Assembly (NCBI RefSeq): GCF_900112825.1
Contig: NZ_FONE01000005.1
Location: 1 to 64,000 of the forward strand
Direction: 5' to 3'
Length of the DNA stretch: 64,000 bases
From: Nitrosomonas sp. Nm166
Lineage (GTDB): Bacteria > Pseudomonadota > Gammaproteobacteria > Burkholderiales > Nitrosomonadaceae
Shown here in pieces: positions 19,939-29,235 of the stretch. How positions within the stretch are numbered: position 1 is the stretch's first letter; every line of letters begins with the position of its first letter. The position numbers and the translations under genes were made by a program. The notes below the pieces were generated by a model. That model worked only from the letters and a program-made list of their open reading frames with translations, searched no databases and had not been told where the DNA came from.

Positions 19939-20935
19939 TCATGCGCCCTCCTCAATCAGCCGCTTCTCCCGTTCAATCTCGGCAATCAATTCCTCTTCGG
20001 TCGGCAGTATGCGCTGATACTTGGAGGCAAAAAGTTGCTGACTCTCTTTGATTATCGAGTATTTGACGATGGTTTCATCCTTGCTGTCGCACAGAATAAT
20101 ACCGATAGTGGGATTGTCGTCTTCGCCGCGTTTGAGGTCGTCAAACATGCGCACATACATATCCATTTGACCGATGTCCTGATGGCCGAGCTTGCCGGTT
20201 TTCAGGTCGACGATGACAAAACACTTGAGCAGATAATTGTAGAAAACCAAGTCAATAAAAAAGTGGCTGGTCTCAGTGCTAATACGCATCTGCCGCGCGA
20301 CGAACGAGAACCCCTTGCCAAGTTCCAGCAGAAACTTTTGCAATTCATCAATAATCGCCTGCTCCAGCCGGCTCTCTTTTACCTCGCCAGTCTCCGGCAA
20401 TTGCAAGAATTCCAGCACATAAGGGTCTTTGATAAACTCCAGGTGGGCAGATGTGCCCCTGTGTTGGCGATGGTGGGGTCTGGGTTGACAGCAGGCGTTG
20501 AAAACTCTGGCTTTTGATATTGCGTTCCAGTTGGCGTACCGTCCAGTTCTGCTCTCTGGCTTCGCGGCAATAATATTCAATGGCCTGCGGCGAATCGACC
20601 CGCATGATCAAGCGCAAGTGGCTCCAGCTTAATTCTCTACACAGCGTGTAGAGAATTTCCTGATCGGGAAAGATCAGGTAAAACTGACGGCAGTTGTACA
20701 GGTTGGCATAGGAAAAACCCTTGCCGAAATCCGCCGTTAACGCCGTCGACAGGTCTTCAATCAGGCGTGTACCGTATTGGGCTTTGTGCTGCCCAAGCTG
20801 TTCCTCTTGAACAATCCGCCGACCAATCAGCCAGTAAGCCTCCGCCATGACGGCATTCACCGCCGAACGCGCCTTGCCGCGCGCCTGTTCGAAGATGTTT
20901 TTGATATCCGCGTGAAATGTGGTCAATACGCTCAT
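19939..20935 (-). pseudogene. DUF1016 (YhcG-like) PD-(D/E)XK nuclease gene, frameshifted
   Basis: The N-terminal part (20935 down to about 20490: NAVMAEAYWLIGRRIVQEE, YGTRLIEDLS, FSYANLYNCRQFY, LSWSHLRLIMRV, EQNWTVRQLERNI, QRLLSTQ) and the C-terminal part (about 20460 to 19939: FIKDPYVLEFL, LEQAIIDELQKFLLELG, FIDLVFYNYLLKCFVIVDLK, GQMDMYVRMFDD, PTIGIILC) together form one DUF1016 protein. They are in different frames, joined near 20460-20500. The nuclease core (D...VIVDLK) is intact in the second part. The gene overlaps the hsdS stop by 4 bases, so it is an embedded member of the restriction operon. Either the gene is dead or the assembly has an indel here. DUF1016 genes are common passengers in type I loci. 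Confidence 0.82.
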
Positions 20936-22152
20936 TCCTTCACCTCCTCCAACGCAGGGAAAAGCTGCTGCATCAGCCCTTTTTTATGGGTCTTGAGCGC
21001 GGTGAGTTTTTGGGTTTGGGCGGCAATGAGGTCGTCGAGGGTAGTGAGGCAGTCGGCGATTTTTTGTTGTTCAAGAAAAGTGGGAATTAATAGTGAAATT
21101 TGTGCAAAATCTTTGTAATAAAGTCGCAATCTATCCAGTGTTAACCCTTGTGAATGCGATGTAAGAAGTAGCAGATATTTCGGCAATTTAAAAAGGTAGC
21201 CAAAAAAATCAGAACAGACTTTATCTTCTGGTGCAAGAACAACGTAAGCAGGACTTACCATGCAGTCTTCCGCAGACACACCAAAAGCCCCTTGCCACAT
21301 TCGCATCATGTTGTATGCAATATCATCTTTATATGCTTTTTTATTGCCGGATGATTCTGCAATATCATCAACTTTACGATCAAGAGATGAACGTTTGACC
21401 ATCCCATCATTCATTGTGACCGAATAGATTGGAAGCCCGTCTTCACCTTCTTCAATTCGGTTTGCAAACAAGGTTCCGGCCTTCTTCTCCTCCCACTCTC
21501 CCGCATCCCGAAACTTAGGAAAACGCAGCTTGGGCAGGGTTTCGCCTTCGGCGGGGAAAAGTTGCTGCATCAGCCCTTGTTTATGGGCCTTGAGCGTGTC
21601 GAGCTTTTGCGCCTCCAGGGTAATCAGTTCGTCGATGGAAGAGAGGCAGTCGGCGATTTTTTGTTGTTCGGCGGTGGTTGGCACGCCCAATCGGTAGAGC
21701 TTGCGAATGACACTTGGATGTGCCTTTAGCTGATAGTCGAATGTGAGCGCTCGATGTAGATGTTGAAGCTGGCCAGCGGTGAACCGATACATCAATCGAT
21801 CCGCCTTCAGCCTCATGTAACCGGAAACGTTTGTAACTGAAAACTTATGTTTGGGGCGATAGAAGAAGTCCCCGCCCCCATCGATCGACCAAGAAATGAG
21901 CTCTTCATCAAACATGAATCGGCCATATGATCCCATATGGCCGCTGTTCTTGATCGAAGAAGAATAGACCGGATATGGGCCGAGGCACTCATTCATGTCT
22001 TGAGCTGAAATAACATTACCTCGGCCAAGTTCTAGCCAGCCGAATTCTTCCAAGGCCTCAAGCGAATGTTCCTCCCACCCCTCCGCCTCCCGAAACTCAG
22101 GAAAGCGCAGCTTGGGCACCCATCCGCGTTTCTTCACCGCCGTCATAGCCAC
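20932..22152 (-). CDS. hsdS: Type I restriction-modification specificity subunit HsdS
   Basis: This 406-residue protein has the usual two-fold layout. Target-recognition domain 1 occupies about residues 20-160, a conserved repeat QQKIADCL...LKAHKQGLMQQLFP begins near 163, target-recognition domain 2 occupies about 215-360, and a second copy of the repeat QQKIADCL...LKTHKKGLMQQLFP begins near 361. The short motif PKLRFP.FR..EWEE precedes each recognition domain. The coiled-coil repeats hold the two DNA-reading domains apart and dock HsdM. The recognition site cannot be read from sequence. It follows hsdR by 9 bases and overlaps the DUF1016 gene by 4. Confidence 0.92.
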   Translation of the reverse strand: MAMTAVKKRGWVPKLRFPEFREAEGWEEHSLEALEEFGWLELGRGNVISAQDMNECLGPYPVYSSSIKNSGHMGSYGRFMFDEELISWSIDGGGDFFYRPKHKFSVTNVSGYMRLKADRLMYRFTAGQLQHLHRALTFDYQLKAHPSVIRKLYRLGVPTTAEQQKIADCLSSIDELITLEAQKLDTLKAHKQGLMQQLFPAEGETLPKLRFPKFRDAGEWEEKKAGTLFANRIEEGEDGLPIYSVTMNDGMVKRSSLDRKVDDIAESSGNKKAYKDDIAYNMMRMWQGAFGVSAEDCMVSPAYVVLAPEDKVCSDFFGYLFKLPKYLLLLTSHSQGLTLDRLRLYYKDFAQISLLIPTFLEQQKIADCLTTLDDLIAAQTQKLTALKTHKKGLMQQLFPALEEVKE

Positions 22153-22161
22153 ATCTTCCGC

Positions 22162-25134
22162 TTATTGCTCATATGCCCCCAGCCCTGAAATCTCGCGCCC
22201 CTGAGCAAGTTTGTGCAGCAGCGGAATCAGCTCTTCCATCAGCGCCAGCTCCTTTTGCGTGCGCACCTTCCAGCCCAGTTCCTGCGAGGCGAAGAGTTCG
22301 CTCAAGACTTCACCGTCGAAGATCATGCGGCGCAGGATGCTGTCCACAAAGTCTTGCAGGGCGGCGGTGGCGAGGCCATGTTTGGCGGCCACATCGGCGA
22401 CGGCTTGGTTGGTTTTGGCGACCTTATATTGAGCATATTCCTCTCGAACGCCTTGCACGGTATGGGGTTTGCTGGTGTCGAGGCTATCGATGTATTCGGT
22501 GAGAGCTTCGCGGTCGTCGATGAACTTGGCATCGGACTGGATCAGGCCAATGAGCTGTTCGCGGCTCATTCTCTGCTTGCCCGGCGCTTGGCTGGCGTAG
22601 CGGGCAATCAACGCCATGATGTAGTCGTAATCGATCACGCTGCTTGCAAACAGCACGAACTCGAAATCGAGCTGCTGCACTTCCGGCGCGGTGTTGTCGT
22701 CGTGTTTGTCCTGCTGTTCTTTCAGGCGCTGAGCCGTCTCCAGATAGACGCCCTTGAAGCCCTGCAACTGTTCCCTGGGCAGCACCTGCTCGATGCTGGC
22801 CTTGTTCTCAGGCGTCAGGTCGGTGTACTGGTCGAGCTGGGTCTTGAGGCGCTGCACCTCTTTGAACAGGTTGATGAACTGGCTGCGAGCGACGTCTCCC
22901 TTGAGGTTGGGCACCGCTTCCGGTTTGTTGTCCAGCCCTTGGGATTGCATGAAGTCGCCAAGCTTTTGCACGGCGGTTTGCAGCTTGCCGATGACCACCG
23001 GCGCCTTGTCCACCAGCCAGATTTCCTTGGCGGGCTTGCCGGCTTGGCCGGAAAAGAGTCCGATGGCCGTATCCACGGCCTCCTGCTGCTGGCGGAAGTC
23101 GAGGATGTTGCCGTAGGGCTTAGTGTCGTTGAGCACGCGGTTGGTGCGCGAAAACGCTTGAATCAGGCCGTGGTATTTGAGGTTTTTGTCCATGTAGAGG
23201 GTGTTCAGGTATTTGGAATCGAAACCGGTGAGCAGCATGTCCACTACGATGACGATGTCGATCTTCTGCGCATGGGGCAGGTCCTGATTGGGGTATTGCT
23301 GATCCTTGATGCGCTTTTGCACATCCTGATAGTAGAGGTCGAATTCGTTGATGCTGTGGTTGGCGCCGTACTGCGCGTTGTAATCGGCAATGATGGCCTT
23401 GAGCGCCGCTTTCTTTTCGTCCGGTGCTTGTTCATTGTCGGCCTTTTCCTGCGGCAGGTCTTCCTGAATCTGCTGCACGTCCTTGTTGCCCTCGGCAGGC
23501 GGCGAGAACACGCAGGCGATGTTGAGCGGCTGGAAGTCAGGATCGGCGGCCAGTTTTTCCGCCTGCACGGTTTTGAACAGGGCGTGGTATTCGATCGCGT
23601 CGTTGATCGAGGCCGTGGCCAGAATCGCATTGAACTTGCGTCCGGCGGTGGCGGCGTCGTGCTTGGTCAGGATTGCTTCAACAATCGCTTTCTTGGTGAG
23701 TGCTTCGCCCGGCTTGGGTTTGTTCTTGCCATCGGGCTTGTAGTAATCAACATGGAAGCGCAGCACGTTACGGTCTTCGATGGCGTGGGTGATGGTGTAG
23801 GCGTGCAGTTGCTGCTGAAAGATGTCCGCCGTGGTCTTGAATGACGCCTGCTGGCCTTCAATCTGCTGATAGCTGGCGTTGTCGTCGAAGATCGGCGTGC
23901 CGGTGAAGCCGAACAACTGGGCGTTGGGGAAGAATTCCTTGATGGCCTTGTGGTTCTCGCCGAATTGCGAGCGATGGCATTCGTCGAAGATGAACACCAT
24001 GCGCTGATTGCGCAGCGGTTCCAGCCGGGCCAGATAGTTGCGTTTGTTGCCGCCGTCGAGCGCCAGGCCGAGCTTCTGGATGGTGGTGACGATCACCTTG
24101 TCGGCGTAGTCGTCGGAGAGCAGCCGCCTTACAAGCGTTTCGGTATTGGTGTTTTCTTCGACGCACTTTTCCTGAAATTTGTTGAATTCTTCCCGCGTCT
24201 GCCGGTCGAGGTCTTTGCGGTCCACCACGAACAGGCATTTGTCGATGTCCGGGTTGTCCTTGAGCAGGGTCGATGCCTTGAAGGAGGTGAGCGTTTTGCC
24301 GCTGCCGGTGGTGTGCCAGATGTAGCCGTTGCCGCAGTTCTGGTGGATGCAATCGACAATGGCCTTGACGGCGTAGATCTGGTAGGGGCGCATCATCAGG
24401 AGTTTCTGCTCACTGGCCACCAGCACCATGTAGCGGCTGATCATTTCACCCAGCGTGCATTTGGCGAGGAATTTCTCGGCGAAGCTGTCCAGATGGGTGA
24501 TCTTGTTGTTGTCTTCGCCTGCGAACTGGTAGAGCGGCAAAAAGCGTTCGTCGGCGTTGAAGCTGAAGTGGCGGTTGTTATTGTTGGCAAAGTACCAGGT
24601 ATCGCTGCGGTTGCTGACGATGAACAGTTGCAGGAAACACAGCAGGGTTTTGCTATAACCGTTGCCGGGGTCGCTCTTGTAATCAACGATTTGCTGCATG
24701 GCCCGGCGCGGGCTGATGGCAAGGGTTTTCAACTCGATCTGCACCACCGGCAAGCCGTTGATGAGCAGAATCACATCATAGCGATGGTGGCTGTTGTCAG
24801 TGTTGATGCGCAGCTGGTTGACCAACTCGAAGCTGTTCTTGCACCAGTCCTTGATGTTGACCAGGGTGTAAAAAAGGGGTGTGCCGTCATCACGCTCAAA
24901 GCTGTTGAGTTCGCGCAGGTGGCGGGCGGCCGCAAAAACATCCAGGGTAATGATCTGCTCCAGCAGCCTGTGAAACTCGCTATCGGTGAGGTTGACGCGG
25001 TTCAGGGCCTCGAAATGCTGGCGGAAGTTCTGCTCCAGCGAGGCGCGGTCACGAATGTCCTGGCGGTAGTTGTATTTGAGGTCGGCTAGTTTGGCGATCA
25101 GGCCTTGTTCGATCTGGGGTTCGATTGCTGTCAT
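22162..25134 (-). CDS. hsdR: Type I restriction endonuclease subunit HsdR
   Basis: This 990-residue protein has the HsdR architecture. An N-terminal PD-(D/E)XK nuclease has Asp near residue 119 in YDVILLING and ELK near 131. A superfamily 2 translocase follows, with Walker A HTTGSGKT (about 276), the DECH box FDECHRSQ (about 384), the TGTP motif (GFTGTPIF) and the later helicase motif (VVDMLLTGFDSK, SRTNRVL). A C-terminal helical domain joins the complex. It translocates and cuts unmodified DNA. It is the first gene of the minus-strand restriction operon. Long frames on the opposite strand (543 and 379 codons) are antisense shadows of this GC-rich gene. Confidence 0.93.
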   Translation of the reverse strand: MTAIEPQIEQGLIAKLADLKYNYRQDIRDRASLEQNFRQHFEALNRVNLTDSEFHRLLEQIITLDVFAAARHLRELNSFERDDGTPLFYTLVNIKDWCKNSFELVNQLRINTDNSHHRYDVILLINGLPVVQIELKTLAISPRRAMQQIVDYKSDPGNGYSKTLLCFLQLFIVSNRSDTWYFANNNNRHFSFNADERFLPLYQFAGEDNNKITHLDSFAEKFLAKCTLGEMISRYMVLVASEQKLLMMRPYQIYAVKAIVDCIHQNCGNGYIWHTTGSGKTLTSFKASTLLKDNPDIDKCLFVVDRKDLDRQTREEFNKFQEKCVEENTNTETLVRRLLSDDYADKVIVTTIQKLGLALDGGNKRNYLARLEPLRNQRMVFIFDECHRSQFGENHKAIKEFFPNAQLFGFTGTPIFDDNASYQQIEGQQASFKTTADIFQQQLHAYTITHAIEDRNVLRFHVDYYKPDGKNKPKPGEALTKKAIVEAILTKHDAATAGRKFNAILATASINDAIEYHALFKTVQAEKLAADPDFQPLNIACVFSPPAEGNKDVQQIQEDLPQEKADNEQAPDEKKAALKAIIADYNAQYGANHSINEFDLYYQDVQKRIKDQQYPNQDLPHAQKIDIVIVVDMLLTGFDSKYLNTLYMDKNLKYHGLIQAFSRTNRVLNDTKPYGNILDFRQQQEAVDTAIGLFSGQAGKPAKEIWLVDKAPVVIGKLQTAVQKLGDFMQSQGLDNKPEAVPNLKGDVARSQFINLFKEVQRLKTQLDQYTDLTPENKASIEQVLPREQLQGFKGVYLETAQRLKEQQDKHDDNTAPEVQQLDFEFVLFASSVIDYDYIMALIARYASQAPGKQRMSREQLIGLIQSDAKFIDDREALTEYIDSLDTSKPHTVQGVREEYAQYKVAKTNQAVADVAAKHGLATAALQDFVDSILRRMIFDGEVLSELFASQELGWKVRTQKELALMEELIPLLHKLAQGREISGLGAYEQ

Positions 25135-25459
25135 TGGAGCGATTCAGAAGTTCAACTTGATAAATTCTACCGGTTTTGATTGTTTCTTCGTTAGCAATGA
25201 AAAAATTTGGTAGAGAATGAAGTCGAGCGGTGAGAAATCCTTATATTCATCAATGTTGCAAAAAACAGAGGGTCTTGGGAAGTTAAGCACTTACTAGAGT
25301 GTGATGCCAATAGCTACCTCACAAATGGCTATAATATGGGAGCTTCGCCAGGCTGGATCACTAAAATTACGCCCAAAATGCGTGATATGTTACGTCAAGA
25401 TTGAAACATATCAAGGAAAAATTCATACCGGTGCTGTCTGTTTTTTTAATAATGGTAGT
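25135..25459. other. Intergenic region upstream of hsdR
   Basis: This stretch of 325 bases separates the hsdR start from the M28 peptidase stop. It must hold the promoter of the restriction operon near hsdR. I see no convincing gene, RNA or strong terminator. Confidence 0.4.
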
Positions 25460-26338
25460 TTAAGACTCAGGTTTGACAGTTCCCACCAGCGCAGCCAGTG
25501 CACCGGCAACACCTTCGACGACACGTGCCATCCGGTTATAGTCAAGCTTCTCGGGTGTATCGCTAGCCCGATGATAGTGTGGATAGCGATAAAACGCCGT
25601 ATCGGTGACCATCACTCCCTGGTAGCCCTGCTGCCAGAACGAGAGGTGGTCGCTCCATCCGACTCCGGGTACGGAAGCTGGGCTTGCGAGTGTCTCAAAC
25701 GGGAAGTTTGAGTTCGCAGCGAATGCCCGGGCGAGTTCCTTAAGTGCGCGGCGTGACTTGAGATTTGAAACAAAGCCGATGAAGTTGCCGCGATTGGGAT
25801 AGAACCAGCGCAAAAAGGATGGATAGTTCTGGCTGTCTGGCTGATCGCTATAGCAGCCTAGCATCTCGAGCGAGAGCATGATGCGGATATCGTCATTGCG
25901 CTTACGCGCAGCCCGTGCGTAGATTTTGCTGCCCATTTCAGCAGAATTAAAAAGCTCTTCATTGACAAATGCGACCAGCCGCAGGGTGCGCTCGGGTTTT
26001 ATTGCTGAGAGATGTCGCGCAATCTCGAGGAGAGCGGCAACACCCGAGGCGTTGTCATCCGCACCTGGGCTACCCCGCACGCTGTCGTAGTGCGCACCCA
26101 CGAGCACGATTTCGCTGGCGTGCGCGCCACCTTGAATTTCGATCTCGAGATTCTCGCTCCAGACGCCTTCCATATCATAGCCCTGGGCATGAACCTCGTA
26201 GCCGAGCTGATGCCAGGCGCTGCGGATGTACTCGGCAGCAGCATGAAGCGCCTGCGGCCGCCACACGTTGCGCTCGCCGATCTGGCCGGCAAGTTGTTCG
26301 ACGTGCATCTGTAGGCGTTGCTCGAGTAATGATTTCAT
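25460..26338 (-). CDS. M28-family zinc aminopeptidase-like protein
   Basis: This 292-residue protein starts at ATG 26338 (MKSLLEQRL). An upstream ATG at 26395 would extend into the preceding gene. It shows the M28 di-zinc fold: GAHYDS supplies the first His, GADDNASG the bridging Asp, NEE the catalytic and metal-binding Glu pair, EMLG another zinc region, and GWSDHLSFW plus HYHRASDTPEKLDY the C-terminal His ligand. There is no signal peptide, so it is probably cytoplasmic, unlike many M28 enzymes. Its start overlaps the stop of the DUF504 gene by four bases (ATGA), implying translational coupling with the RNA-cyclase operon. Peptidase or amidohydrolase activity is likely; the substrate is unknown. 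Confidence 0.85.
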   Translation of the reverse strand: MKSLLEQRLQMHVEQLAGQIGERNVWRPQALHAAAEYIRSAWHQLGYEVHAQGYDMEGVWSENLEIEIQGGAHASEIVLVGAHYDSVRGSPGADDNASGVAALLEIARHLSAIKPERTLRLVAFVNEELFNSAEMGSKIYARAARKRNDDIRIMLSLEMLGCYSDQPDSQNYPSFLRWFYPNRGNFIGFVSNLKSRRALKELARAFAANSNFPFETLASPASVPGVGWSDHLSFWQQGYQGVMVTDTAFYRYPHYHRASDTPEKLDYNRMARVVEGVAGALAALVGTVKPES

Positions 26339-26610
26339 TTCGCTTTTCCTTTTATTTCGGGATGCCGCTCCCAGATGAGTACACCATTTCGCCATACCTT
26401 CCGTACCCGATGAAATGGCACAGTGTGCAGCGTGCCGTCGTCCTCCACCGACTCGAACATGAAGTGCTGTCCGGGTTCGATAACTATCTGTGCGAGCGGC
26501 ACGCGCTTGAGCTGGTACTCAACCCTATCCTCATAGGCAAGTTCGAACTGGCCCTTGCCAAATTCAGGGTCCCAGCGGATGCGGGCGAGCAGTTCGTGGA
26601 TGGGGATCAT
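26335..26610 (-). CDS. DUF504 / MJ1316-like domain protein
   Basis: This 91-residue protein (MIPIHELLARIRWDPEFG...) matches the DUF504/MJ1316 domain, as shown by IPIHELLxRIRWDPEFGKG, the middle EYQLKRVPLAQI, and the end IPFHR-like VPFHRVRKVWRNGVLIWER. The domain has been called an RNA cyclic-end recognition domain by prediction from its fusions and neighbours; I know of no direct proof. Here it sits 2 bases after rtcA, which makes 2',3'-cyclic phosphate RNA ends, so the context agrees with a role in handling such ends. It overlaps the M28 gene by four bases. Confidence in the family is good, in the function low. Confidence 0.8.
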   Translation of the reverse strand: MIPIHELLARIRWDPEFGKGQFELAYEDRVEYQLKRVPLAQIVIEPGQHFMFESVEDDGTLHTVPFHRVRKVWRNGVLIWERHPEIKGKAK

Positions 26611-26612
26611 GA

Positions 26613-27650
26613 TTACTGCTCCCGACGTGGTATCACAGTGACGTGTATGAGCCCTGCCGCTTCCGAGACGTCAAATGTTATTGGCAGGAATTGTTCAATC
26701 AGCCACATGGCCGTACGCGCATGCAGCGAAATGGTTCGTGTGCTGAATGATCCGCCACCCGCGAGGGCTAAGTAGACGAGCATCTGGTCAGCCGCATGCA
26801 CATCGAGCGCAGCACTGCTAGCGAGATCTGCCGCAAGTTCCTCGCCGACGGCTTCACCCAGTGCTTCTGCCCGTACGCCTCGTTCTGCGACGCGCGCTGA
26901 GCCTAATATCGTGTGTTCACTCTCAGTCCAGCCTACGATTGCACCGCCAGGACCGAAAGCCGCCTCGTGACTCAATGTTTGGGTTTCGATGCGCGCCTGG
27001 GTACCGTAAATGCCAAGCCGGTCGAGCACTGCCTGCTTCATCCTCATCGCGATGTGATCGGGAAGATTGGTCACGTGCGCGATGCCCCGAATCGCCTTTA
27101 TGTGCCCGAATGCAGAGAATTTTACAGGTATGAGCTGCGCTGGCCTTACTACGACTTCGATCTCGCCACCGCCCTGCGGATAGTAGCCGCGCCGCAGTAT
27201 GCGCATTTCCACCTGCGCATCGAGCTGCTTGATGAGGCGGATGAGTATCTCGCACAGATAATCGGCGGGAGGCGCCTGCCGAACGTCGGTGCCGCCGGTG
27301 ATATGGACCTTACAGGTCGCGTGCATCACCAGCATGACCGGCAGCAGGGCCTGCAGCACGAGCGTCACACTGCCCGCAGTCCCGATATTGAAGCGATATT
27401 CGCCAGCACGAAGCCTTTTCGGTTCGAAAGTAATCATTTGTGACCGTAGCGCAAGGCCTTCGATCTTCGCGTCGCAGAGCTTTCCCACCGCGTGCACGGC
27501 AGCGAGATGCTGGGGTGCAAGGCCAGGTTTGTCGCGTCGCGCGCGGATGTTCGTGATGCGAACCCCGATACCAGTGATGGCGGACAACGCTGCAGAGAGC
27601 CGCAGCAACTGGCCACCTCCTTCACCGTAACTGCCGTCAATGTCGAGCAT
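26613..27650 (-). CDS. rtcA: RNA 3'-terminal phosphate cyclase
   Basis: This 345-residue protein begins with the RtcA hallmark DGSYGEGGGQLLR and continues with RARRDKPGLAPQHLAAV, GSVTLVLQALLP, GGTDVRQAPP, RRGYYPQGGGE, and the C-terminal ADQMLVYLALAGGGSFSTRT...H. It converts RNA 3'-phosphates to 2',3'-cyclic phosphates with ATP. Catalysis goes through an adenylated His, which I take to be the one in LHARTAMW. E. coli pairs rtcA with the ligase rtcB under RtcR. Here no rtcB or rtcR is adjacent; the neighbours are a dehydrogenase, DUF504 and a peptidase. The GGGSF..RT style resembles archaeal versions. Spacing is 2 bases to DUF504 and 15 from the upstream dehydrogenase. Confidence 0.92.
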   Translation of the reverse strand: MLDIDGSYGEGGGQLLRLSAALSAITGIGVRITNIRARRDKPGLAPQHLAAVHAVGKLCDAKIEGLALRSQMITFEPKRLRAGEYRFNIGTAGSVTLVLQALLPVMLVMHATCKVHITGGTDVRQAPPADYLCEILIRLIKQLDAQVEMRILRRGYYPQGGGEIEVVVRPAQLIPVKFSAFGHIKAIRGIAHVTNLPDHIAMRMKQAVLDRLGIYGTQARIETQTLSHEAAFGPGGAIVGWTESEHTILGSARVAERGVRAEALGEAVGEELAADLASSAALDVHAADQMLVYLALAGGGSFSTRTISLHARTAMWLIEQFLPITFDVSEAAGLIHVTVIPRREQ

Positions 27651-27665
27651 GGATCTGTTCTACCT

Positions 27666-28514
27666 TCAGAGCGAGTAGCGATGCGCGCCCGATTTGAAGC
27701 TTGAGATGCGCCTCGCGGCATCCAGCATGATCCGTGCAGTGAAAGTCGATACGTCGAACCGGGCCTCAAGGAGCAGCGCAGCATGCGCACCTGTTCGCTC
27801 TGTGCCGGTTCGTTCGAGTAAAATGCCGCGGCCTTCCTCCTCGAGTGCGGCAATGCTCTCGACTTCAAATACCAGCGTTCTTTCACCGACAAAAAGCGGA
27901 TCAGCGACGAGTGCAGCTTCGACCGTTTCAAGTGTTGTACCCTTTGCAAGTTCGACGTAAACATAGCGGGTCAGTTGCCCTTCCGCGTCTCGCGTTTCAG
28001 TAGTGAGTGCATCTTTTACGCCTTGAATGCGCTCTACCGCTTCGGTGTGATGGAGGCTGGCGCCTGGCCGATTAGTGTGCGTAGTATGACCATCAGGCAC
28101 CAGTATTGCGAATGCGCGCTCAAACAGCGGCAGAATACCTGGATTCCATCCTGCGCCAACCATGGCGGGCACCCCATGGTGATGCGCTGCATTGTCGATT
28201 GCTTCATAGTGCGCCTTGAGCGCATGTTCTTCGAGGATCGCACACTCGATGATCGGGATTCGTGCCTGTAGTAATTCGCGCGCAACGCCTAAGACAATAT
28301 TTGCTGGCACACAGACAAGCGCTCTGTCGACACGCTTTAAGTCACGAACATGCGTAACTACTGGAACTCGACTGAATGGATCAGGCAGTGTCTTTGGCGT
28401 GTCTAGGTGGCGCACAACGCCGGCAAGCACGAGATCGTCGGTGTCACGTAATGCAAGTGCACACGCACGTCCCACTCGCCCAAACCCGATGATTGCGATG
28501 TTAAGCTTTGCCAT
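27666..28514 (-). CDS. Diaminopimelate dehydrogenase-like NAD(P)-dependent oxidoreductase
   Basis: This 282-residue protein has an N-terminal Rossmann domain (IIGFGRVGRACALAL, residues 8-22) and the arrangement of meso-diaminopimelate D-dehydrogenase. CVPANIV follows the nucleotide domain, VGAGWNPGILPLFERAF corresponds to the GWDPG segment, HHTEAVERIQGVKDAL matches the GHSDALRRIPGV region, and there is a late GAHAALLLEAR strand. Homologues act on amino acids, reducing an imine or deaminating a D-centre. The exact substrate is uncertain because several binding-loop residues differ from true DapDH. It is the first gene of the rtcA operon and starts at ATG 28514 with AAGGAGGAGG directly upstream (an unusually strong ribosome site). 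Confidence 0.75.
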   Translation of the reverse strand: MAKLNIAIIGFGRVGRACALALRDTDDLVLAGVVRHLDTPKTLPDPFSRVPVVTHVRDLKRVDRALVCVPANIVLGVARELLQARIPIIECAILEEHALKAHYEAIDNAAHHHGVPAMVGAGWNPGILPLFERAFAILVPDGHTTHTNRPGASLHHTEAVERIQGVKDALTTETRDAEGQLTRYVYVELAKGTTLETVEAALVADPLFVGERTLVFEVESIAALEEEGRGILLERTGTERTGAHAALLLEARFDVSTFTARIMLDAARRISSFKSGAHRYSL

Positions 28515-28653
28515 GCGTTTTCCTCCTCCTTGTCAATTGCCATGTACAAGAGGTGAATGGTGAGAAATGTTATCGCGCAAATGTTAATTATCTGACACGT
28601 CGATATGACTCTACCGCCTCATCGTCTATTTTACGCAGCTTGCCTAGAGTGCT

Positions 28654-29235
28654 TTATGGTTCAATCTTCGTTCCCAGCACTTGCAGGAATTTGGCAAGCC
28701 AATCAGGATGCGCAGGCCAGCCGGGGGCGGTGACCAGCTTGCCATCTGCGTGAGCCTTATCCATGGGGATATCTACATATTCGCCACCTGCACGAGTAAC
28801 ATCAGGTTCCACCGCTGGGTAAGCAGCACATGCTTTGCCCTCAAGAACGCCTGCTGCCACCAGCAGCTGCGCACCATGGCAGATGGACGCAATCGGCTTG
28901 TTGGCATGCGAGAAGTGCCGCACCATTTTGAGCACAATCCTGTTCAGGCGAATATATTCCGGTGCACGCCCGCCAGGAATGATCAACGCGTCGTAGTCTT
29001 CGGCCTTAACCTCGGCAAACGTTGCATTCAATGTAAAGTTGTGACCAGGCTTTTCGCTGTAAGTTTGATCTCCCTCGAAATCATGCACTGCCGTGCGCAC
29101 GGTATCGCCCGCCTTTTTGTTGGGACAGATGGCGTGAACGGTATGTCCTACCATCAAAAGTACCTGGAAAGGTACCATGACCTCGTAGTCTTCCACATAA
29201 TCGCCGACTAACATCAAAATCTTCTTTGCACTCAT
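28654..29235 (-). CDS. DJ-1/PfpI family protein
   Basis: This 193-residue protein starts at ATG 29235 (MSAKKILML) with AAGGAG upstream; a further upstream ATG at 29271 is less likely. It shows the PfpI/DJ-1 fold: an early acidic residue (YVEDYE), [15 protein letters not shown], and the nucleophile elbow [10 protein letters not shown] with the conserved Cys and its neighbouring His. Members include glyoxalase III/deglycase-type enzymes, stress proteins and amidotransferase relatives. The PGWPAHPDW tail resembles the longer PfpI subgroup. It is separated from the rtcA operon by about 140 bases and is probably transcribed alone. A role in stress or carbonyl detoxification is inference. Confidence 0.85.
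   Translation of the reverse strand: MSAKKILMLVGDYVEDYEVMVPFQVLLMVGHTVHAICPNKKAGDTVRTAVHDFEGDQTYSEKPGHNFTLNATFAEVKAEDYDALIIPGGRAPEYIRLNRIVLKMVRHFSHANKPIASICHGAQLLVAAGVLEGKACAAYPAVEPDVTRAGGEYVDIPMDKAHADGKLVTAPGWPAHPDWLAKFLQVLGTKIEP

Noticed and set aside
22213-23844. A 543-codon open frame on the plus strand opposite hsdR
   Set aside because: It is a shadow of the GC-rich hsdR gene. Its composition is skewed to Val/Leu/Gly/His runs and it shows no domain, while hsdR on the other strand has all type I motifs.
23950-25089. A 379-codon open frame on the plus strand opposite hsdR
   Set aside because: It has the same shadow effect: Val/Leu-rich with no domain, lying antisense to the ATPase and nuclease part of hsdR.
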